A DNA stretch of 64,000 nt from Actinomyces sp. (GCF_029851875.1 NZ_JARKVC010000023.1:1-64000); one strand, 5' to 3'; positions 7,483 to 17,956 are shown, counted from the first letter of the stretch. Notes: generated by a model from the letters alone, not told the origin. A program made the numbers and translations.

Positions 7483-9291
7483 GTGCTGCGAACCCGCACC
7501 GCAGGAAGCCTGCGCAGCGCCGACATCGGCCAGACCGTCACCCTCACCGGCTGGGTGGACCGCCGCCGTGACCACGGAGGCGTCGCCTTCATCGACCTGC
7601 GTGACGCCTCGGGCATCGCCCAGCTCGTCATCCGCGAGGAGGTCGCCCACGACCTGCGCGCCGAGTACGTCCTCAAGGTCACCGGTGAGGTCAGCGCCCG
7701 CCCCGAGGGCAACGCCAACCCCAACCTGCCCACCGGCGAGGTCGAGGTCGTCGTCTCCGACGTCGAGATCCTCAACTCCTCCGCCCCCCTGCCCTTCCAG
7801 GTCTCCGACCACGCCGAGGACGCCGGAGGCGTGGGCGAGGAGGCGCGGCTGAGGTACCGCTACCTCGACCTGCGTCGCTCCTCGATGCAGCACGCCATCC
7901 GCCTGCGCTCCCAGGTCTCCCAGGCCGCGCGCAAGGTCCTGGCCAGCCACGACTTCGTGGAGATCGAGACCCCGACGCTCACCCGCTCCACCCCTGAGGG
8001 CGCACGCGACTTCCTCGTGCCCGCGCGCCTGGCTCCGGGCTCCTGGTACGCCCTGCCCCAGAGCCCTCAGCTGTTCAAGCAGCTGCTCATGGTGGCCGGC
8101 ATGGAGCGCTACTACCAGATCGCCCGCTGCTACCGCGACGAGGACTTCCGCGCTGACCGCCAGCCCGAGTTCACCCAGCTCGACATCGAGATGTCCTTCG
8201 TCGAGCAGGAGGACGTCATCAAGGTCGCCGAGGACGTCCTCAAGGAGGTCTGGGCGCTCATCGGGTACGACCTGCCCACCCCGATCCCGCACATGACGTA
8301 CAAGGACGCCATGGACAGGTACGGCTCGGACAAGCCGGACCTGCGCTTCGGCCTGGAGCTGACGGACCTGACCGAGTACTTCAAGGACACCACCTTCCGG
8401 GTCTTCCAGAACGAGTACGTCGGCTGCGTCGTCATGCCGGGCGGCGCCTCCCAGTCCCGGCGCACCTTCGACGCCTGGCAGGAGTGGGCCAAGCAGCGTG
8501 GCGCCAAGGGCCTGGCCTACGTCACCGTCTCCGACGACGGCGAGCTGGGCGGCCCGGTGGCCAAGAACATCACCGAGACCGAGCGCGCGGGGCTGGCCGA
8601 GGCCGCCGGCGCCGAGCGAGGTGACGCGATCTTCTTCGCCGCCGGCTCCGTGGACGCCTCGCGTGCCCTGCTGGGCGCGGCCCGTCTGGAGATCGGCAGG
8701 CGCTGCGGGCTCATTGACGAGGACGCCTGGTCCTTCGTGTGGGTCGTGGACGCCCCCCTGTTCAAGCCCTCGGCCGAGGCCAGGGCGGAGGGTGACGTGG
8801 CGCTGGGCAAGTCCGCCTGGACCGCCGTCCACCACGCCTTCACCTCGCCCAAGCCCGAGTGGCTGGACTCCTTCGACAAGGACCCGGGCCACGCCCTGGC
8901 CTACGCCTACGACATCGTGTGCAACGGCAACGAGATCGGTGGCGGCTCCATCCGTATCCACCGCAACGACGTCCAGAAGCGCGTCTTCAACGTCATGGGG
9001 ATCGGCGAGGAGGAGGCCCAGGCGAAGTTCGGCTTCCTGCTGGACGCCTTCAAGTTCGGTGCCCCGCCCCACGGCGGTATCGCCTTCGGCTGGGACCGTA
9101 TCGTCTCCCTGCTCACCCACGCCGACTCCATCCGCGACGTCATCGCCTTCCCCAAGTCCGGCGGCGGCTACGACCCGTTGACCGAGGCACCGGCGCCGAT
9201 CACGCCTGAGCAGCGCAAGGAGGCCGGCGTGGACGCCGTGCCTGAGGACAAGGACGCCAAGGCTGCGGCCAAGGCCGACAAGGCAGGCTGA
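7483..9291 (+). CDS. aspS: Aspartyl-tRNA synthetase
   Basis: A 602-residue class II synthetase that charges tRNA-Asp. An N-terminal OB-fold anticodon-binding domain ([19 protein letters not shown]) is followed by the catalytic core: the flipping/ATP segment [14 protein letters not shown], motif 2 [16 protein letters not shown] near 215-235, a bacterial-type GAD insertion, and motif 3 with GWDR at 536-539. The C-terminus ends in an Ala/Lys-rich tail. The GTG start at 7483 has GGGAG about 9 bases upstream. Length is normal for the bacterial type. Whether it also charges tRNA-Asn (with GatCAB) cannot be decided from this window. Confidence 0.97.
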   Translation: MLRTRTAGSLRSADIGQTVTLTGWVDRRRDHGGVAFIDLRDASGIAQLVIREEVAHDLRAEYVLKVTGEVSARPEGNANPNLPTGEVEVVVSDVEILNSSAPLPFQVSDHAEDAGGVGEEARLRYRYLDLRRSSMQHAIRLRSQVSQAARKVLASHDFVEIETPTLTRSTPEGARDFLVPARLAPGSWYALPQSPQLFKQLLMVAGMERYYQIARCYRDEDFRADRQPEFTQLDIEMSFVEQEDVIKVAEDVLKEVWALIGYDLPTPIPHMTYKDAMDRYGSDKPDLRFGLELTDLTEYFKDTTFRVFQNEYVGCVVMPGGASQSRRTFDAWQEWAKQRGAKGLAYVTVSDDGELGGPVAKNITETERAGLAEAAGAERGDAIFFAAGSVDASRALLGAARLEIGRRCGLIDEDAWSFVWVVDAPLFKPSAEARAEGDVALGKSAWTAVHHAFTSPKPEWLDSFDKDPGHALAYAYDIVCNGNEIGGGSIRIHRNDVQKRVFNVMGIGEEEAQAKFGFLLDAFKFGAPPHGGIAFGWDRIVSLLTHADSIRDVIAFPKSGGGYDPLTEAPAPITPEQRKEAGVDAVPEDKDAKAAAKADKAG

Positions 9292-9304
9292 CCCGTCTCC
9301 TGTG

Positions 9305-9352
9305 CGTGGGGCCGGGTGGTCCTGGGACCGTCCAGGATCACCCGGCCCCACG
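9305..9352 (+). terminator. Strong hairpin after aspS
   Basis: A 21-base arm at 9305-9325 pairs with 9332-9352 with a single G-U wobble and a 6-base loop. It starts 13 bases after the aspS stop. No U-tract follows. Confidence 0.8.
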
Positions 9353-9393
9353 CGCGCAGCCCCGGTTGCCGAGATCTGGAGCACAATAGGGGC

Positions 9394-10011
9394 ATGTCGC
9401 GCTACATCGAGCTTCACCCCGTCAACCCGCAGGCACGTCTGGTCTCCAAGGTCGTGGACACGCTTCACGACGGCGGACTGGTCGCCTACCCCACGGATTC
9501 CGGCTACGCCCTGGCCTGCGCCCCGGGCAACAAGGAGGGGCTGGACCGCATCCGGGCCATCCGCCAGCTCGATGACAAGCACAATTTCACCTTCGTGTGC
9601 TCCGACTTCGCCCAGGCAGGCCCGCTGGCCATCGTGGGCAACAACGCCTTCCGCCTCATCAGGCGGCTGACTCCGGGGCCGTGGACCTTCATCCTCAAGG
9701 GCACCAAGGAGGTGCCCCGGATGACGCTCAACCCGAGGAAGCACACGCTGGGCGTGCGCATCCCCGACCACGCCATCACCCAGGCGCTGGTGGCCGGCTT
9801 CGGTGCCCCGGTCCTGTCCTCGACCTTCATCCGCCCCGGCAACGAGGAGCCTGAGACCAGCGGCTGGGAGATCGAGGACGCCCTGGGCCACCTCATCGAC
9901 GTCGTCATCGAGGGGCCGGTCACCTCCACCGAGCCGACGACCGTGGTGGACCTGACCGGCGACGTCCCCGAGGTCGCGCGCGAGGGCGCCGGTGACGTGA
10001 GCCTGCTCTAA
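9394..10011 (+). CDS. yciO: YciO-type YrdC/Sua5-domain protein
   Basis: A 205-residue protein of the YrdC/YciO/Sua5 superfamily. It matches E. coli YciO closely along its length from memory: LHPVNPQARL start, AYPTDSGYAL, IRQLDDKHNFT, FRLIRRLTPGPWTFILKGTKEVPR, and VREG-like VAREGAGDV end. YrdC proteins make threonylcarbamoyl-AMP for the universal tRNA t6A modification; YciO is a paralogue whose in vivo role is less clear. The start ATG at 9394 gives the canonical N-terminus. It converges with the MMPL gene, sharing a hairpin terminator. It is likely cytosolic. Confidence 0.9.
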   Translation: MSRYIELHPVNPQARLVSKVVDTLHDGGLVAYPTDSGYALACAPGNKEGLDRIRAIRQLDDKHNFTFVCSDFAQAGPLAIVGNNAFRLIRRLTPGPWTFILKGTKEVPRMTLNPRKHTLGVRIPDHAITQALVAGFGAPVLSSTFIRPGNEEPETSGWEIEDALGHLIDVVIEGPVTSTEPTTVVDLTGDVPEVAREGAGDVSLL

Positions 10012-10025
10012 GGGCTCGTTGTCGT

Positions 10026-10042
10026 TGAGGCCGGCGGCCTCA
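10026..10042. terminator. Bidirectional palindromic terminator between yciO and the MMPL gene
   Basis: TGAGGCCGGCGGCCTCA is a perfect 8-bp inverted repeat around a G. It overlaps the stop codon of the minus-strand MMPL gene and lies 15 bases after yciO, so it could terminate both converging transcripts. Confidence 0.55.
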
Positions 10043-12340
10043 GTGCCGGATGCCGTAGCGCTCGTAGAAGCGGCGCATCGGCGCCGGCGCCCACCAGTTC
10101 CACCGGCCCAGCAGGGTCATCGTGGCAGGCACGAGCAGCATGCGCACGAGCGTGGCGTCCAGCGCCACGATGACGGCCAGCGCCAGCCCGACCTGCTTGA
10201 TGATGAGCAGGTCGCCCGTGACGAAGCCGAGGAAGACCAGCACCATGATCAGCGCCGCTGAGGTCACGATCCTGCCCGAGTGCTGCAGGCCGCGCTCGAC
10301 GGCGGTGTCGTTGTCCGCCCCGGCGTCCCAGTACTCCTTGATCCGCGCCAGGATGAAGACCTCGTAGTCCATGGCCAGGCCGAATCCCACGCCGACGGCG
10401 GTGACCACGACGTAGGCCTCGACGCCGCCGATCGGGGTGAAGCCGAGCAGGCCGGACAGGTGCCCCTCCTGGAAGACCCACACGAGGACCCCGATCGAGG
10501 CGGCCAGGGACAGGGCGTTGATGACCAGGGCCTTGAGCGGGACGAGCACCGAGCCGGTCATGAGGAAGAGCAGCACGAAGGTTGCCAGCGCGATGACGCC
10601 CAGCACCCAGGGCAGGCCGGAGAGCACCGCGGAGCGGAAGTCCAGCTGGCTGGCGGCCTGGCCGGTCACCCAGGTGTCGGCGGGAGCCGCCAGGTCCCGC
10701 ACCGCCTGGACGGCCTGCTCGCTGGCGGCCTGCGTGCCGTCGCCGGCCAGGTCCAGGTAGACCACGGTGTACTGCCCGGCGGTGGCGGACTGGAGCACCG
10801 AGTCCACCCCTGGCGCGGTGGCGACCTGGTCGTTGATGAAGGTGGTCACCTCCTGCCCGGTCGCGGCGATGATGAGGGTGGCGTCCTGCTGCTGGGTGGC
10901 CGGGTAGTCCTCCTGCAGGACCGTGAGGTAGGTGCGCTGGGGCGAGGTGCTGGGCAGCAGCTCGGTGGTGGAGGTGAGCACGTGCATGCTGCGCAGCGGC
11001 AGCGCCAGGACCACCAGGACGAGGAGACAGGCCCCCAGGACGAGCCACGGCGCCCGGTGGACCGCGCGCGCCAGGCGGGAGAAGAAGCCCTCCTGGCGGG
11101 TGACGTCACCAAGGTGGCGCTGCAGGGCCCCCAGCACCGGTACCCGTCCCAGCGGCGAGGGCCGTGCGAGCCGCTCGCCCAGCAGCACCAGGACGGCGGG
11201 GACGAGGGTGAGGGCCGCGGCGACGGCGATGAGGACGACGGCGATCGAGGCCACGGCGATCGAGCGCAGCACGTTGGTCCCCATGAGAAGGAGGGAGAAC
11301 AGGGAGATCGCGACGGTCAGGCCCGAGAACAGCACCGTGCGGCCGGCGGTGGTGAGCGTCGTCGTCAGGGCCTGGGCCAGGGGGCCGCTGCGGCGGCTGC
11401 GACGTCGGCTACGGCGGGCCTGGCGTCCGTGCCCCGCCTGGCGGGGCTCCTCAGCCGGCTGCGCCAGCTCCTCGCGGAAGCGGGAGGTGATGAGCAGGGC
11501 GTAGTCGATCGACAGGCCCAGGCCGATGACGGTGACGATGTTGACGACGAAGGACTGCAGGTCGACCAGCGTGGAGGCGACCCACAGGACGCCGAAGGAC
11601 CCGGCGATGGAGGACAGCGCCCCCAGGACGGGCATCCCGGCCGCCAGGAAGCCGCCGAAGACGAGGACCATGACCACCAGGGTCACCGGCAGCGCGATCA
11701 TCTCCCCGCGCACGAGGTCAGCCTCCACCTGCTGGCTGACCGCGGCGGACATGAGGTGGTCGTCGGAGACGATCCCGCGGGCCGTGGCGCTGACCTCGCG
11801 CAGCTCGCCGGGAACCCGGGCCAGGCGCGCCTCGACCTGCGCGACCGTCTCGGCGACCTGCTCCTGGTACTCATGGTCGTCAGGGGAGGAGACCTCGGCG
11901 CCGTTGGGGTCGACCGTGACGACCAGCAGGAAGCCGTCCAGGTCCTTGGAGGCCAGGACGCGGGCCGCCGGCTGGTTGAGCATGCCGGGCACGACGAAGG
12001 GGTCGAGGACGTTGGTCTGGCCGACCAGGGCCCCCAGCTCCTTGTGCACAGGCTCCAGAGCCGTGGCCACGGCCTGCTGGGTGGCCTCCTGCGAGATATC
12101 GACCCCGGTGACCAGGAGGCTGACGGTCTGCGCGTCCCCGGTCAGGGTGGAGATGATCTCCTCGCCCTGGGCCGACTGCGTCCCGCCGATGGTGGCGGCG
12201 TCAGTCTCCAGGCGGTCGAAGAGCCCCTTGCCGCCCAGTCCCGTCAGGGCCAGGACCGCGAGCACGGCCGCGAGGGCGGCCCAGACGGCGACGACGATCC
12301 AGGCGTCCTTGAGGAGGCGTCGTGCGAGCCAGGTGAGCAT
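10040..12340 (-). CDS. MMPL/RND-family transporter
   Basis: A 766-residue polytopic membrane protein. It has the RND/MMPL layout: an N-terminal helix ([19 protein letters not shown]), a large extracytoplasmic domain, a block of five to six helices containing the [11 protein letters not shown] signature, and then a second copy of the same pattern (second block with [15 protein letters not shown]). An Arg-rich cytoplasmic loop (about 11370-11460) separates the halves. The ATG at 12340 immediately precedes a typical [14 protein letters not shown] start. The substrate is unknown; relatives export lipids or hydrophobic metabolites. It is divergent from rarA with only 34 bases between starts. Confidence 0.9.
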   Translation of the reverse strand: MLTWLARRLLKDAWIVVAVWAALAAVLAVLALTGLGGKGLFDRLETDAATIGGTQSAQGEEIISTLTGDAQTVSLLVTGVDISQEATQQAVATALEPVHKELGALVGQTNVLDPFVVPGMLNQPAARVLASKDLDGFLLVVTVDPNGAEVSSPDDHEYQEQVAETVAQVEARLARVPGELREVSATARGIVSDDHLMSAAVSQQVEADLVRGEMIALPVTLVVMVLVFGGFLAAGMPVLGALSSIAGSFGVLWVASTLVDLQSFVVNIVTVIGLGLSIDYALLITSRFREELAQPAEEPRQAGHGRQARRSRRRSRRSGPLAQALTTTLTTAGRTVLFSGLTVAISLFSLLLMGTNVLRSIAVASIAVVLIAVAAALTLVPAVLVLLGERLARPSPLGRVPVLGALQRHLGDVTRQEGFFSRLARAVHRAPWLVLGACLLVLVVLALPLRSMHVLTSTTELLPSTSPQRTYLTVLQEDYPATQQQDATLIIAATGQEVTTFINDQVATAPGVDSVLQSATAGQYTVVYLDLAGDGTQAASEQAVQAVRDLAAPADTWVTGQAASQLDFRSAVLSGLPWVLGVIALATFVLLFLMTGSVLVPLKALVINALSLAASIGVLVWVFQEGHLSGLLGFTPIGGVEAYVVVTAVGVGFGLAMDYEVFILARIKEYWDAGADNDTAVERGLQHSGRIVTSAALIMVLVFLGFVTGDLLIIKQVGLALAVIVALDATLVRMLLVPATMTLLGRWNWWAPAPMRRFYERYGIRH

Positions 12341-12362
12341 GAGGCCATTGTTCCACGAGAGA

Positions 12363-12368
12363 TAGGCT
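12363..12368 (+). promoter_or_regulatory. -10 box (TAGGCT) of leaderless rarA
   Basis: TAGGCT is followed by exactly 6 bases and then the GTG start of rarA, the geometry of a leaderless transcript. No Shine-Dalgarno site is present. Confidence 0.6.
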
Positions 12369-12374
12369 CGGTCT

Positions 12375-13766
12375 GTGGACCTGTTTGACAGCGTCGGGCG
12401 GGACGAGGCCGGCCTGCCCGTGGACCCGCACGCCCCTCTGGCGGTGCGGATGCGCCCGCGCACCCTCGACGAGCTCGTGGGCCAGGGGCACCTGCTGACC
12501 GCAGGCTCGCCGCTGCGGCGCCTGGTCAGCCCGGCCGACGACGGCGCAGCGGCGAGCGCGGGGGTCTCCTCGGTGATCCTGTGGGGTCCTCCCGGAACCG
12601 GCAAGACGACCCTGGCCTACCTCGTGGCCAGGGGCTCGGGGCGACGTTTCGTCGAGCTGAGCGCCGTGACCGCCGGGGTCAAGGACGTGCGGGCGGTGGT
12701 CGAGCAGGCCAGGCGGCTGCTGGCCTCCGGCGGCGAGGAGACGGTGCTCTTCGTGGACGAGGTCCATCGCTTCTCCCGCTCCCAGCAGGACGCCCTGCTG
12801 CCCAGCGTGGAGAACCGCTGGGTCACGCTCGTGGCCGCCACGACGGAGAACCCGAGCTTCTCGGTGGTCTCGCCCCTGCTCTCACGCTCCCTGCTGCTCA
12901 CGCTCCACCCCCTGTCCGCCCAGGACGTGGGTGAGGTGGTGGACCGTGCGCTCACGGACGAGCGCGGTCTGGACGGCGCGGTAGGGATCGAGGCCGAGGC
13001 CCGCGAGCAGGTCGTGCGCATGGCCGGCTCGGACGCGCGCAAGTCCCTCACGGTCCTGGAGGCGGCGGCCGGGGCGGTCCTCTCGCGCAGCCAGGAGACA
13101 GGCCAGCGCCAGGAGCGCCCGGTCATCACCCTGGCCGACGTCGAGCAGGCCGCGGACGTGGCCGCCGTGCGCTACGACCGCCAGGGCGACCAGCACTACG
13201 ACGTCGTCAGCGCCTTCATCAAGTCGATGAGGGGATCGGACCCGGACGCGACGCTGCACTACCTGGCCCGCATGATCGCGGCAGGGGAGGACCCGCGCTA
13301 CATCGCCCGGCGCATCACCGTCCACGCCGCGGAGGACGTCGGGCTGGCCGACCCCGGCGTGCTGACCACGGCGGTGGCCGCGCAGCAGGCGGTGGCGCTC
13401 ATCGGCATGCCGGAGGCTCAGCTGGTCCTGGCCGAGGCGGCGCTGGCCGTGGCCACGGCACCCAAGTCCAACGCCGTGACGGTGGGCATCACCCAGGCCC
13501 TGGCGGACGTGTCAGCGGGCAAGGGCGGCGCGGTGCCGCCTCACCTGCGTGACGCCCACTACGCCGGTGCCAAGGCGCTGGGCCACGGCCAGGGCTACCT
13601 CTACCCCCATGACTTCCCGCACGCCGTCGTCTCCCAGCAGTACCTGCCTGAGGAGCTGGCTGACGCGCGCTACTACGAGCCCACCTCCCACGGGCACGAG
13701 AAGCAGCTGGCGGCCCGCCTGGAGGCCGTGCGGCGGATCCTGGGCCGCCCGCAGGCAGAGCGCTGA
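12375..13766 (+). CDS. rarA: Replication-associated recombination ATPase RarA/MgsA
   Basis: A 463-residue AAA+ ATPase of the clamp-loader-like RarA/MgsA/WRNIP1 family that acts at stalled replication forks. It shows [15 protein letters not shown] at the N-terminus, Walker [10 protein letters not shown] (near residue 74), Walker [20 protein letters not shown], sensor-1 AATTENPSF, and the C-terminal MgsA oligomerisation region ([19 protein letters not shown]...EDPRYIARR). Length is typical. The GTG start lies 6 bases after a TAGGCT box, so the mRNA is probably leaderless. The rarA-alaS neighbourhood is widely conserved in actinobacteria. Confidence 0.95.
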   Translation: MDLFDSVGRDEAGLPVDPHAPLAVRMRPRTLDELVGQGHLLTAGSPLRRLVSPADDGAAASAGVSSVILWGPPGTGKTTLAYLVARGSGRRFVELSAVTAGVKDVRAVVEQARRLLASGGEETVLFVDEVHRFSRSQQDALLPSVENRWVTLVAATTENPSFSVVSPLLSRSLLLTLHPLSAQDVGEVVDRALTDERGLDGAVGIEAEAREQVVRMAGSDARKSLTVLEAAAGAVLSRSQETGQRQERPVITLADVEQAADVAAVRYDRQGDQHYDVVSAFIKSMRGSDPDATLHYLARMIAAGEDPRYIARRITVHAAEDVGLADPGVLTTAVAAQQAVALIGMPEAQLVLAEAALAVATAPKSNAVTVGITQALADVSAGKGGAVPPHLRDAHYAGAKALGHGQGYLYPHDFPHAVVSQQYLPEELADARYYEPTSHGHEKQLAARLEAVRRILGRPQAER

Positions 13767-13769
13767 CCA

Positions 13770-13808
13770 GCCTGGGGCGCCAGGCGGCGCCGCCCGCGGC
13801 TCCCAGGC
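13770..13808 (+). terminator. Hairpin terminator region after rarA
   Basis: GCCTGGG (13770-13776) pairs with CCCAGGC (13802-13808), enclosing a further GGCGCC-AGGC-GGCGCC stem-loop. It begins 4 bases after the rarA stop codon. Confidence 0.55.
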
Positions 13809-13868
13809 AGGGCTGAGGAACGCCTCACACCAGCCTGTCCTGGCTCGCTCGCGGGGCCCGGCAGCCGC

Positions 13869-13874
13869 TAGAGT
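13869..13874 (+). promoter_or_regulatory. Candidate -10 box (TAGAGT) for rpsD
   Basis: TAGAGT lies about 130 bases before rpsD in a 235-base intergenic region. The -35 element is not clear. The long untranslated leader could carry autogenous S4 control, but no S4-type pseudoknot was recognised by eye. Confidence 0.4.
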
Positions 13875-14001
13875 GCCGGGGTTGCCAGTGCGCGTGAGAG
13901 CGTGTGCTGGCGCTCCTGGGGTCCTGGCCCACCGAGGCTGACCCCGCGCCGGAAGCACCCGCTGCCGGTGCGCGACACGATCCGACAGGAAGAAGAGACT
14001 C

Positions 14002-14625
14002 ATGAGCTCCTCCCGCTCCCGCCGCCAGGTGCGTCTGTCCCGCGCCCTCGGCATCCCGCTGACCCCCAAGGCCGTGCGCTACTTCGAGAAGCGCCCCTAC
14101 GGCCCCGGTGAGCACGGCCGTGCCCGTCGCCGCACCGAGTCCGACTACGCCGTGCGCCTGAAGGAGAAGCAGCGTCTGCGTGCCCAGTACGGCATCCGCG
14201 AGGCCCAGCTCCAGCGCGTCTTCGAGGAGGCCCGTCGCGAGAAGGGCCTGACCGGTGAGTCCCTGGTCGAGCTGCTGGAGATGCGTCTGGACGCCCTGGT
14301 CCTGCGTGCCGGCTTCGCCCGCACCATCGCCCAGGCCCGCCAGGACGTCGTCCACCGCCACATCCTGGTGGACGGCAAGGTCGTGGACCGCCCCTCCTTC
14401 CGCGTGCGCCCCGGCCAGACCATCCAGGTCCGCCCGCGCTCCCAGGTCATGGTCCCCTTCCAGATCGCCGCTGCCGGCACGCACCGTGACGTGCTGCCCG
14501 CCGTCCCGGACTACCTGACCGTCGAGCTGGAGAAGCTCTCGGCCACGCTCGTGCGCCGTCCCAAGCGTGACGAGGTCCCTGTGACCTGCGACGTCCAGAT
14601 GGTCGTCGAGTACTACTCGCGCTGA
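14002..14625 (+). CDS. rpsD: 30S ribosomal protein S4
   Basis: A 207-residue primary 16S rRNA-binding protein that nucleates small-subunit assembly. It starts SSSRSRRQVRLSRALGIPLT and contains the S4 RNA-binding domain (MRLDALVLRAGFARTIAQARQDVVHRHILVDGK) and the C-terminal VPVTCDVQMVVEYYSR. The N-terminal zinc-binding cysteines of the classical form are absent; only one Cys occurs, near the C-terminus, so this is the zinc-independent C-minus form. It is a standalone gene next to alaS rather than in the rpoA operon, as in Streptomyces. The ATG start is preceded by AGGAAG. Confidence 0.97.
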   Translation: MSSSRSRRQVRLSRALGIPLTPKAVRYFEKRPYGPGEHGRARRRTESDYAVRLKEKQRLRAQYGIREAQLQRVFEEARREKGLTGESLVELLEMRLDALVLRAGFARTIAQARQDVVHRHILVDGKVVDRPSFRVRPGQTIQVRPRSQVMVPFQIAAAGTHRDVLPAVPDYLTVELEKLSATLVRRPKRDEVPVTCDVQMVVEYYSR

Positions 14626-14645
14626 CCCGCCCTTGGCGTGACGCA

Positions 14646-14690
14646 GCCGGGCGCCCCGAACCGCAGGCCGGTTCGGGGCGCTCCGGCTTT
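14646..14690 (+). terminator. Rho-independent-like terminator after rpsD
   Basis: GCGCCCCGAACC (14651-14662) pairs perfectly with GGTTCGGGGCGC (14670-14681) across a 7-base loop. The stem is extended by GCCGG/CCGGC with a one-base bulge and followed by TTT. This is the most canonical terminator in the window. Confidence 0.85.
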
Positions 14691-14696
14691 CCGGGG

Positions 14697-14702
14697 TAGT
14701 CT
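14697..14702 (+). promoter_or_regulatory. Candidate -10 box (TAGTCT) for alaS
   Basis: TAGTCT lies 7 bases after the rpsD terminator and 49 bases before the alaS start. It probably drives the alaS-ruvX-mltG-aroE run. Confidence 0.45.
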
Positions 14703-14751
14703 CAGCCCTGGTCTCCACTCAATTACCACTGAGGAAACAGAGCACACTCCT

Positions 14752-17466
14752 ATGCGCACCTCCGAGATCCGCTCACGCTGGCTGGACTACTTCGCCTCGC
14801 AGGGCCACGAGATCCGTCCCTCGGTCTCGCTGGTCTCCCCGGAGCCCTCCATCCTCTTCACCGTCGCCGGCATGGTGCCCTTCATCCCCTACATCCTGGG
14901 TACGGAGCAGGCGCCGTGGCCTCGCGCCGCCAGCGTGCAGAAGTGCATCCGCACCAACGACATCGACAACGTCGGCCGCACCACCCGCCACGGCACCTTC
15001 TTCCAGATGAACGGCAACTTCTCCTTCGGGGACTACTTCAAGGAGGGGGCGATCTCCTACGCCTGGGACCTGCTGACCGGACCCCGGTCCGAGGGCAGGT
15101 ACGGCCTGGACGGTGACCGGCTGTGGATGACGATCTGGGAGAAGGACGAGGTCTCCTGGAACCACCTGACCAAGGTCGTCGGCGTGCCCGAGAGCCACGT
15201 CCAGAGGCTGCCCTTCGAGGAGATCTCCTGGTCCACCGGCCAGCCTGGCCCGGCCGGTGCCTGCTGCGAGATCCACTACGACCGCGGTGAGGCCTACGGT
15301 CCTGACGGCGGCCCGGTGGCCGACGTCCAGGGCGACCGCTTCCTGGAGATCTGGAACCTCGTCTTCGACGAGTTCCTGCGCGGTGAGGGCGAGGGACACG
15401 ACTTCGAGCTCGTCGGCAGGCTCGACCGGACCGCCATCGACACCGGCGCGGGCCTGGAGCGCCTGGCCTTCATCATGCAGGACAAGCCCAACATGTACGA
15501 GATCGACGAGGTCTACCCCGTCATCGCGGCTGCTGAGGAGATGAGCGGTAAGTGCTACGGCCTGGGCGCGGCCGGCCCCAGCGCGGGCGAGGCCTACGAG
15601 GACGACGTGCGCATGCGCGTGGTGGCCGACCACGTGCGCAGCGCCCTGATGCTCATCGGCGACGGCGTGCGTCCGGGCAACGACGGGCGGGGCTACGTGC
15701 TGCGCCGCCTCATCCGCCGCGCGGTGCGCTCCATGCGCCTGCTGGGCGTCCAGGAGGCCGCGATGCCGACCCTGCTGACGGCCTCCAAGGACGTCATGAG
15801 GCTGTCCTACCCCGAGCTGGAGACCGGATGGGCGCAGATCTCCGAGGTGGCCTACGCCGAGGAGGACGCCTTCCGCCGCACCCTGGCCGCTGGCACGACG
15901 ATCCTGGACACGGCCGTGGCCACCGCCAAGGAGAAGGCCAAGGACAGCGGGACCAGGCCGGTCGTGCCCGGCTCGGTGGCCTTCGAGCTGCACGACACCT
16001 CGGGCTTCCCCATCGACCTGACCCTGGAGATGGCCGCCGAGCAGGGCGTGGAGGTGGACGAGCTCGCCTTCCGCACCCTCATGGCCGAGCAGAAGGAGCG
16101 CGCCCGCGCTGACGCCCGCGCCAAGAAGGCCGGCCACGCCGACGTCCGCGCCTTCCAGGAGATCGAGAAGACGATGGGCGGCGGCTCGACCTTCCTGGGC
16201 TACACCGACTCCAGCGCCGAGGCGGTGGTCACCGGCCTGCTGGTCGACGGCGTCCCCCAGCCGGCCGTCACGGCCCCTGCCGAGGTCGAGGTCGTCCTGG
16301 ACCGCACCCCCTTCTACGCGGAGATGGGTGGTCAGCTTGCTGACCAGGGCGTCATCCGCCTGGCCGACGGCGGCGTCGTCGAGGTCGTCGACGTCCAGGC
16401 CCCCATCCGTGGCCTGTCCGTCCACCGCGGTCGGCTGACCGAGGGCACGGTGGCCGTGGGCGAGCGCGCCTACGCCGAGATCGACTCCGCGCGCCGCCTG
16501 GCGATCGCTCGGGCGCACACGGCCACCCACATGGTCTACGCGGGGCTGCGCCGGGTCGTCAACGAGCACGCTGACCAGGCCGGTAGCGAGAACTCTCCCT
16601 CCCGCCTGCGCTTCGACTTCCGCCACGGCTCGGCGCTGTCGAGGGGGCAGGTGGGTGACATCGAGGCCCTGGTCAACGACACGCTGGCCCAGGACCTGAC
16701 GGTGCGCACTGACGTCATGAGCCTGGACGAGGCCCGCCAGGCCGGTGCCATCGCGCTGTTCGGCGAGAAGTACGGCACCCAGGTCAGGGTGGTCACCATC
16801 GGCGACGACTTTGACAAGGAGCTGTGCGGCGGGACCCACGTGCCCTCCACCGGCCGTATCGGCCGCGTGGCCGTCCTGGGGGAGTCCTCCATCGGCTCGG
16901 GCGTGCGCCGCATCGACGCCCTGGTGGGGGAGGGCGCCTACGACTTCCAGGCCAAGGAGCACGCGCTGGTCTCCCAGGTCACGGCGATGGTCGGCGGTCG
17001 CTCGGACGAGCTGCCTGAGCGCATCGCCTCGCTCATGACGCGCCTGAAGGAGGCTGAGAAGAAGCTTGCTGCGGCCGAGCAGGCGGCGATGGTCGCCAAG
17101 GCTGCTGAGGTCGTCGCCTCCGCGCAGCGCGTGGGCGGCTACCTGGTGGCCTCGGCCAACCTGGGCGCCGTCGGCTCGGCTGACGCCCTGCGCGGCCTCG
17201 TGCTCGACGTGCGCCAGCGCCTGGGCGAGGGAGAGCCGGTGGTCGTGGCCGCGGGCGGTGTGGCCGGTGAACGTCCGCTCGTCGTCGTGGCGACCAACGC
17301 GGCTGCCCGTGAGCTGGGCGCCAGGGCCGGGGACCTGGTCCGGGCTGCGGCCAGGACCCTGGGCGGCGGTGGCGGCGGCAAGCCGGACCTGGCCCAGGGC
17401 GGCGGCCAGGACGCCACGGCCCTGGACGAGGCCCTGCGCACGGTCTCGCGCACCCTGGCCGGCTGA
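14752..17466 (+). CDS. alaS: Alanyl-tRNA synthetase
   Basis: A 904-residue class II synthetase with editing activity. The catalytic core begins at the N-terminus (MRTSEIRSRWLDYF; RTTRHGTFFQMNGNFSFGD motif). The editing domain carries the zinc/editing residues HTATH (His589, His593) and CGGTH (Cys692, His696), and the C-terminal part has a coiled coil and a Gly-rich C-Ala domain (LGGGGGGKPDLAQGGG). I start at ATG 14752, which gives the canonical N-terminus. The nearest purine-rich site (GAGGAAA) is about 17 bases upstream, longer than ideal. ruvX follows after 4 bases. Confidence 0.97.
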   Translation: MRTSEIRSRWLDYFASQGHEIRPSVSLVSPEPSILFTVAGMVPFIPYILGTEQAPWPRAASVQKCIRTNDIDNVGRTTRHGTFFQMNGNFSFGDYFKEGAISYAWDLLTGPRSEGRYGLDGDRLWMTIWEKDEVSWNHLTKVVGVPESHVQRLPFEEISWSTGQPGPAGACCEIHYDRGEAYGPDGGPVADVQGDRFLEIWNLVFDEFLRGEGEGHDFELVGRLDRTAIDTGAGLERLAFIMQDKPNMYEIDEVYPVIAAAEEMSGKCYGLGAAGPSAGEAYEDDVRMRVVADHVRSALMLIGDGVRPGNDGRGYVLRRLIRRAVRSMRLLGVQEAAMPTLLTASKDVMRLSYPELETGWAQISEVAYAEEDAFRRTLAAGTTILDTAVATAKEKAKDSGTRPVVPGSVAFELHDTSGFPIDLTLEMAAEQGVEVDELAFRTLMAEQKERARADARAKKAGHADVRAFQEIEKTMGGGSTFLGYTDSSAEAVVTGLLVDGVPQPAVTAPAEVEVVLDRTPFYAEMGGQLADQGVIRLADGGVVEVVDVQAPIRGLSVHRGRLTEGTVAVGERAYAEIDSARRLAIARAHTATHMVYAGLRRVVNEHADQAGSENSPSRLRFDFRHGSALSRGQVGDIEALVNDTLAQDLTVRTDVMSLDEARQAGAIALFGEKYGTQVRVVTIGDDFDKELCGGTHVPSTGRIGRVAVLGESSIGSGVRRIDALVGEGAYDFQAKEHALVSQVTAMVGGRSDELPERIASLMTRLKEAEKKLAAAEQAAMVAKAAEVVASAQRVGGYLVASANLGAVGSADALRGLVLDVRQRLGEGEPVVVAAGGVAGERPLVVVATNAAARELGARAGDLVRAAARTLGGGGGGKPDLAQGGGQDATALDEALRTVSRTLAG

Positions 17467-17470
17467 CTCG

Positions 17471-17956
17471 GTGGTGCCCGTGCGCCTGGGAAGCAGACTC
17501 GCCTTTGACGTCGGCAAGGCCCGCGTCGGCGTCGCCCGTTGCGACGCCGAGGCGATCCTGGCCGTCCCTGAGCGCACGCTGACCCGCGACCGCTACGGAG
17601 CCGACCTTGACGAGGCTGCTGACCTGGTTGAGGACTACGCGGCGATCGAGGTCGTGGTCGGCCTGCCCGTCCGCCTCAGCGGCGGATCCACGTCCTCGAC
17701 CCGGGACGCGCGCGGCTGGGCCCGTCAGCTGGCTGCGCGCGTGAGCCCGGTTCCGGTACGTCTGGTTGACGAGCGGCTCACCACGGTCAGCGCCCACCAG
17801 GCCCTGCACGACTCGGGCCTGCACGCCAAGGACTTTCGGCCAGTGGTTGACCAGGCTGCCGCTGTCGTTATCCTCGAGCAGGCCCTGGAGACCGAGCGCA
17901 GGACGGGACGGCCGGCAGGCGAGCCCGTCAGGCTCAGCCAGAGAGGTGGACTATGA
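17471..17956 (+). CDS. ruvX: Holliday junction resolvase-like RuvX (YqgF)
   Basis: A 161-residue RNase H-fold nuclease of the YqgF family, implicated in 16S rRNA 5'-end processing and DNA junction resolution. It shows AFDVGKARVGVA (first acidic residue in strand 1), VVGLPVRLSGG, VRLVDERLTT (second acidic segment), and a C-terminal VDQAAAVVILEQAL (final Asp). The start is ambiguous between clustered GTG codons at 17471, 17474 and 17480. None has a clear Shine-Dalgarno site, so coupling to the alaS stop 4 bases upstream is likely. It overlaps mltG by 4 bases. Confidence 0.9.
   Translation: MVPVRLGSRLAFDVGKARVGVARCDAEAILAVPERTLTRDRYGADLDEAADLVEDYAAIEVVVGLPVRLSGGSTSSTRDARGWARQLAARVSPVPVRLVDERLTTVSAHQALHDSGLHAKDFRPVVDQAAAVVILEQALETERRTGRPAGEPVRLSQRGGL

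Noticed and set aside
6775..9891. A 1038-codon open frame on the minus strand
   Set aside because: It lies antisense to a YbjN gene, aspS and yciO. Its composition (Val/Gly/Asp/Leu-rich without motifs) is the usual shadow of GC-rich third positions.
10280..12388. A 702-codon plus-strand open frame
   Set aside because: It is antisense to the MMPL transporter and consists of Asp/Gly/Gln/Arg-rich sequence without motifs.
14773..17577. A 934-codon minus-strand open frame
   Set aside because: It mirrors alaS exactly and has no domain motif.
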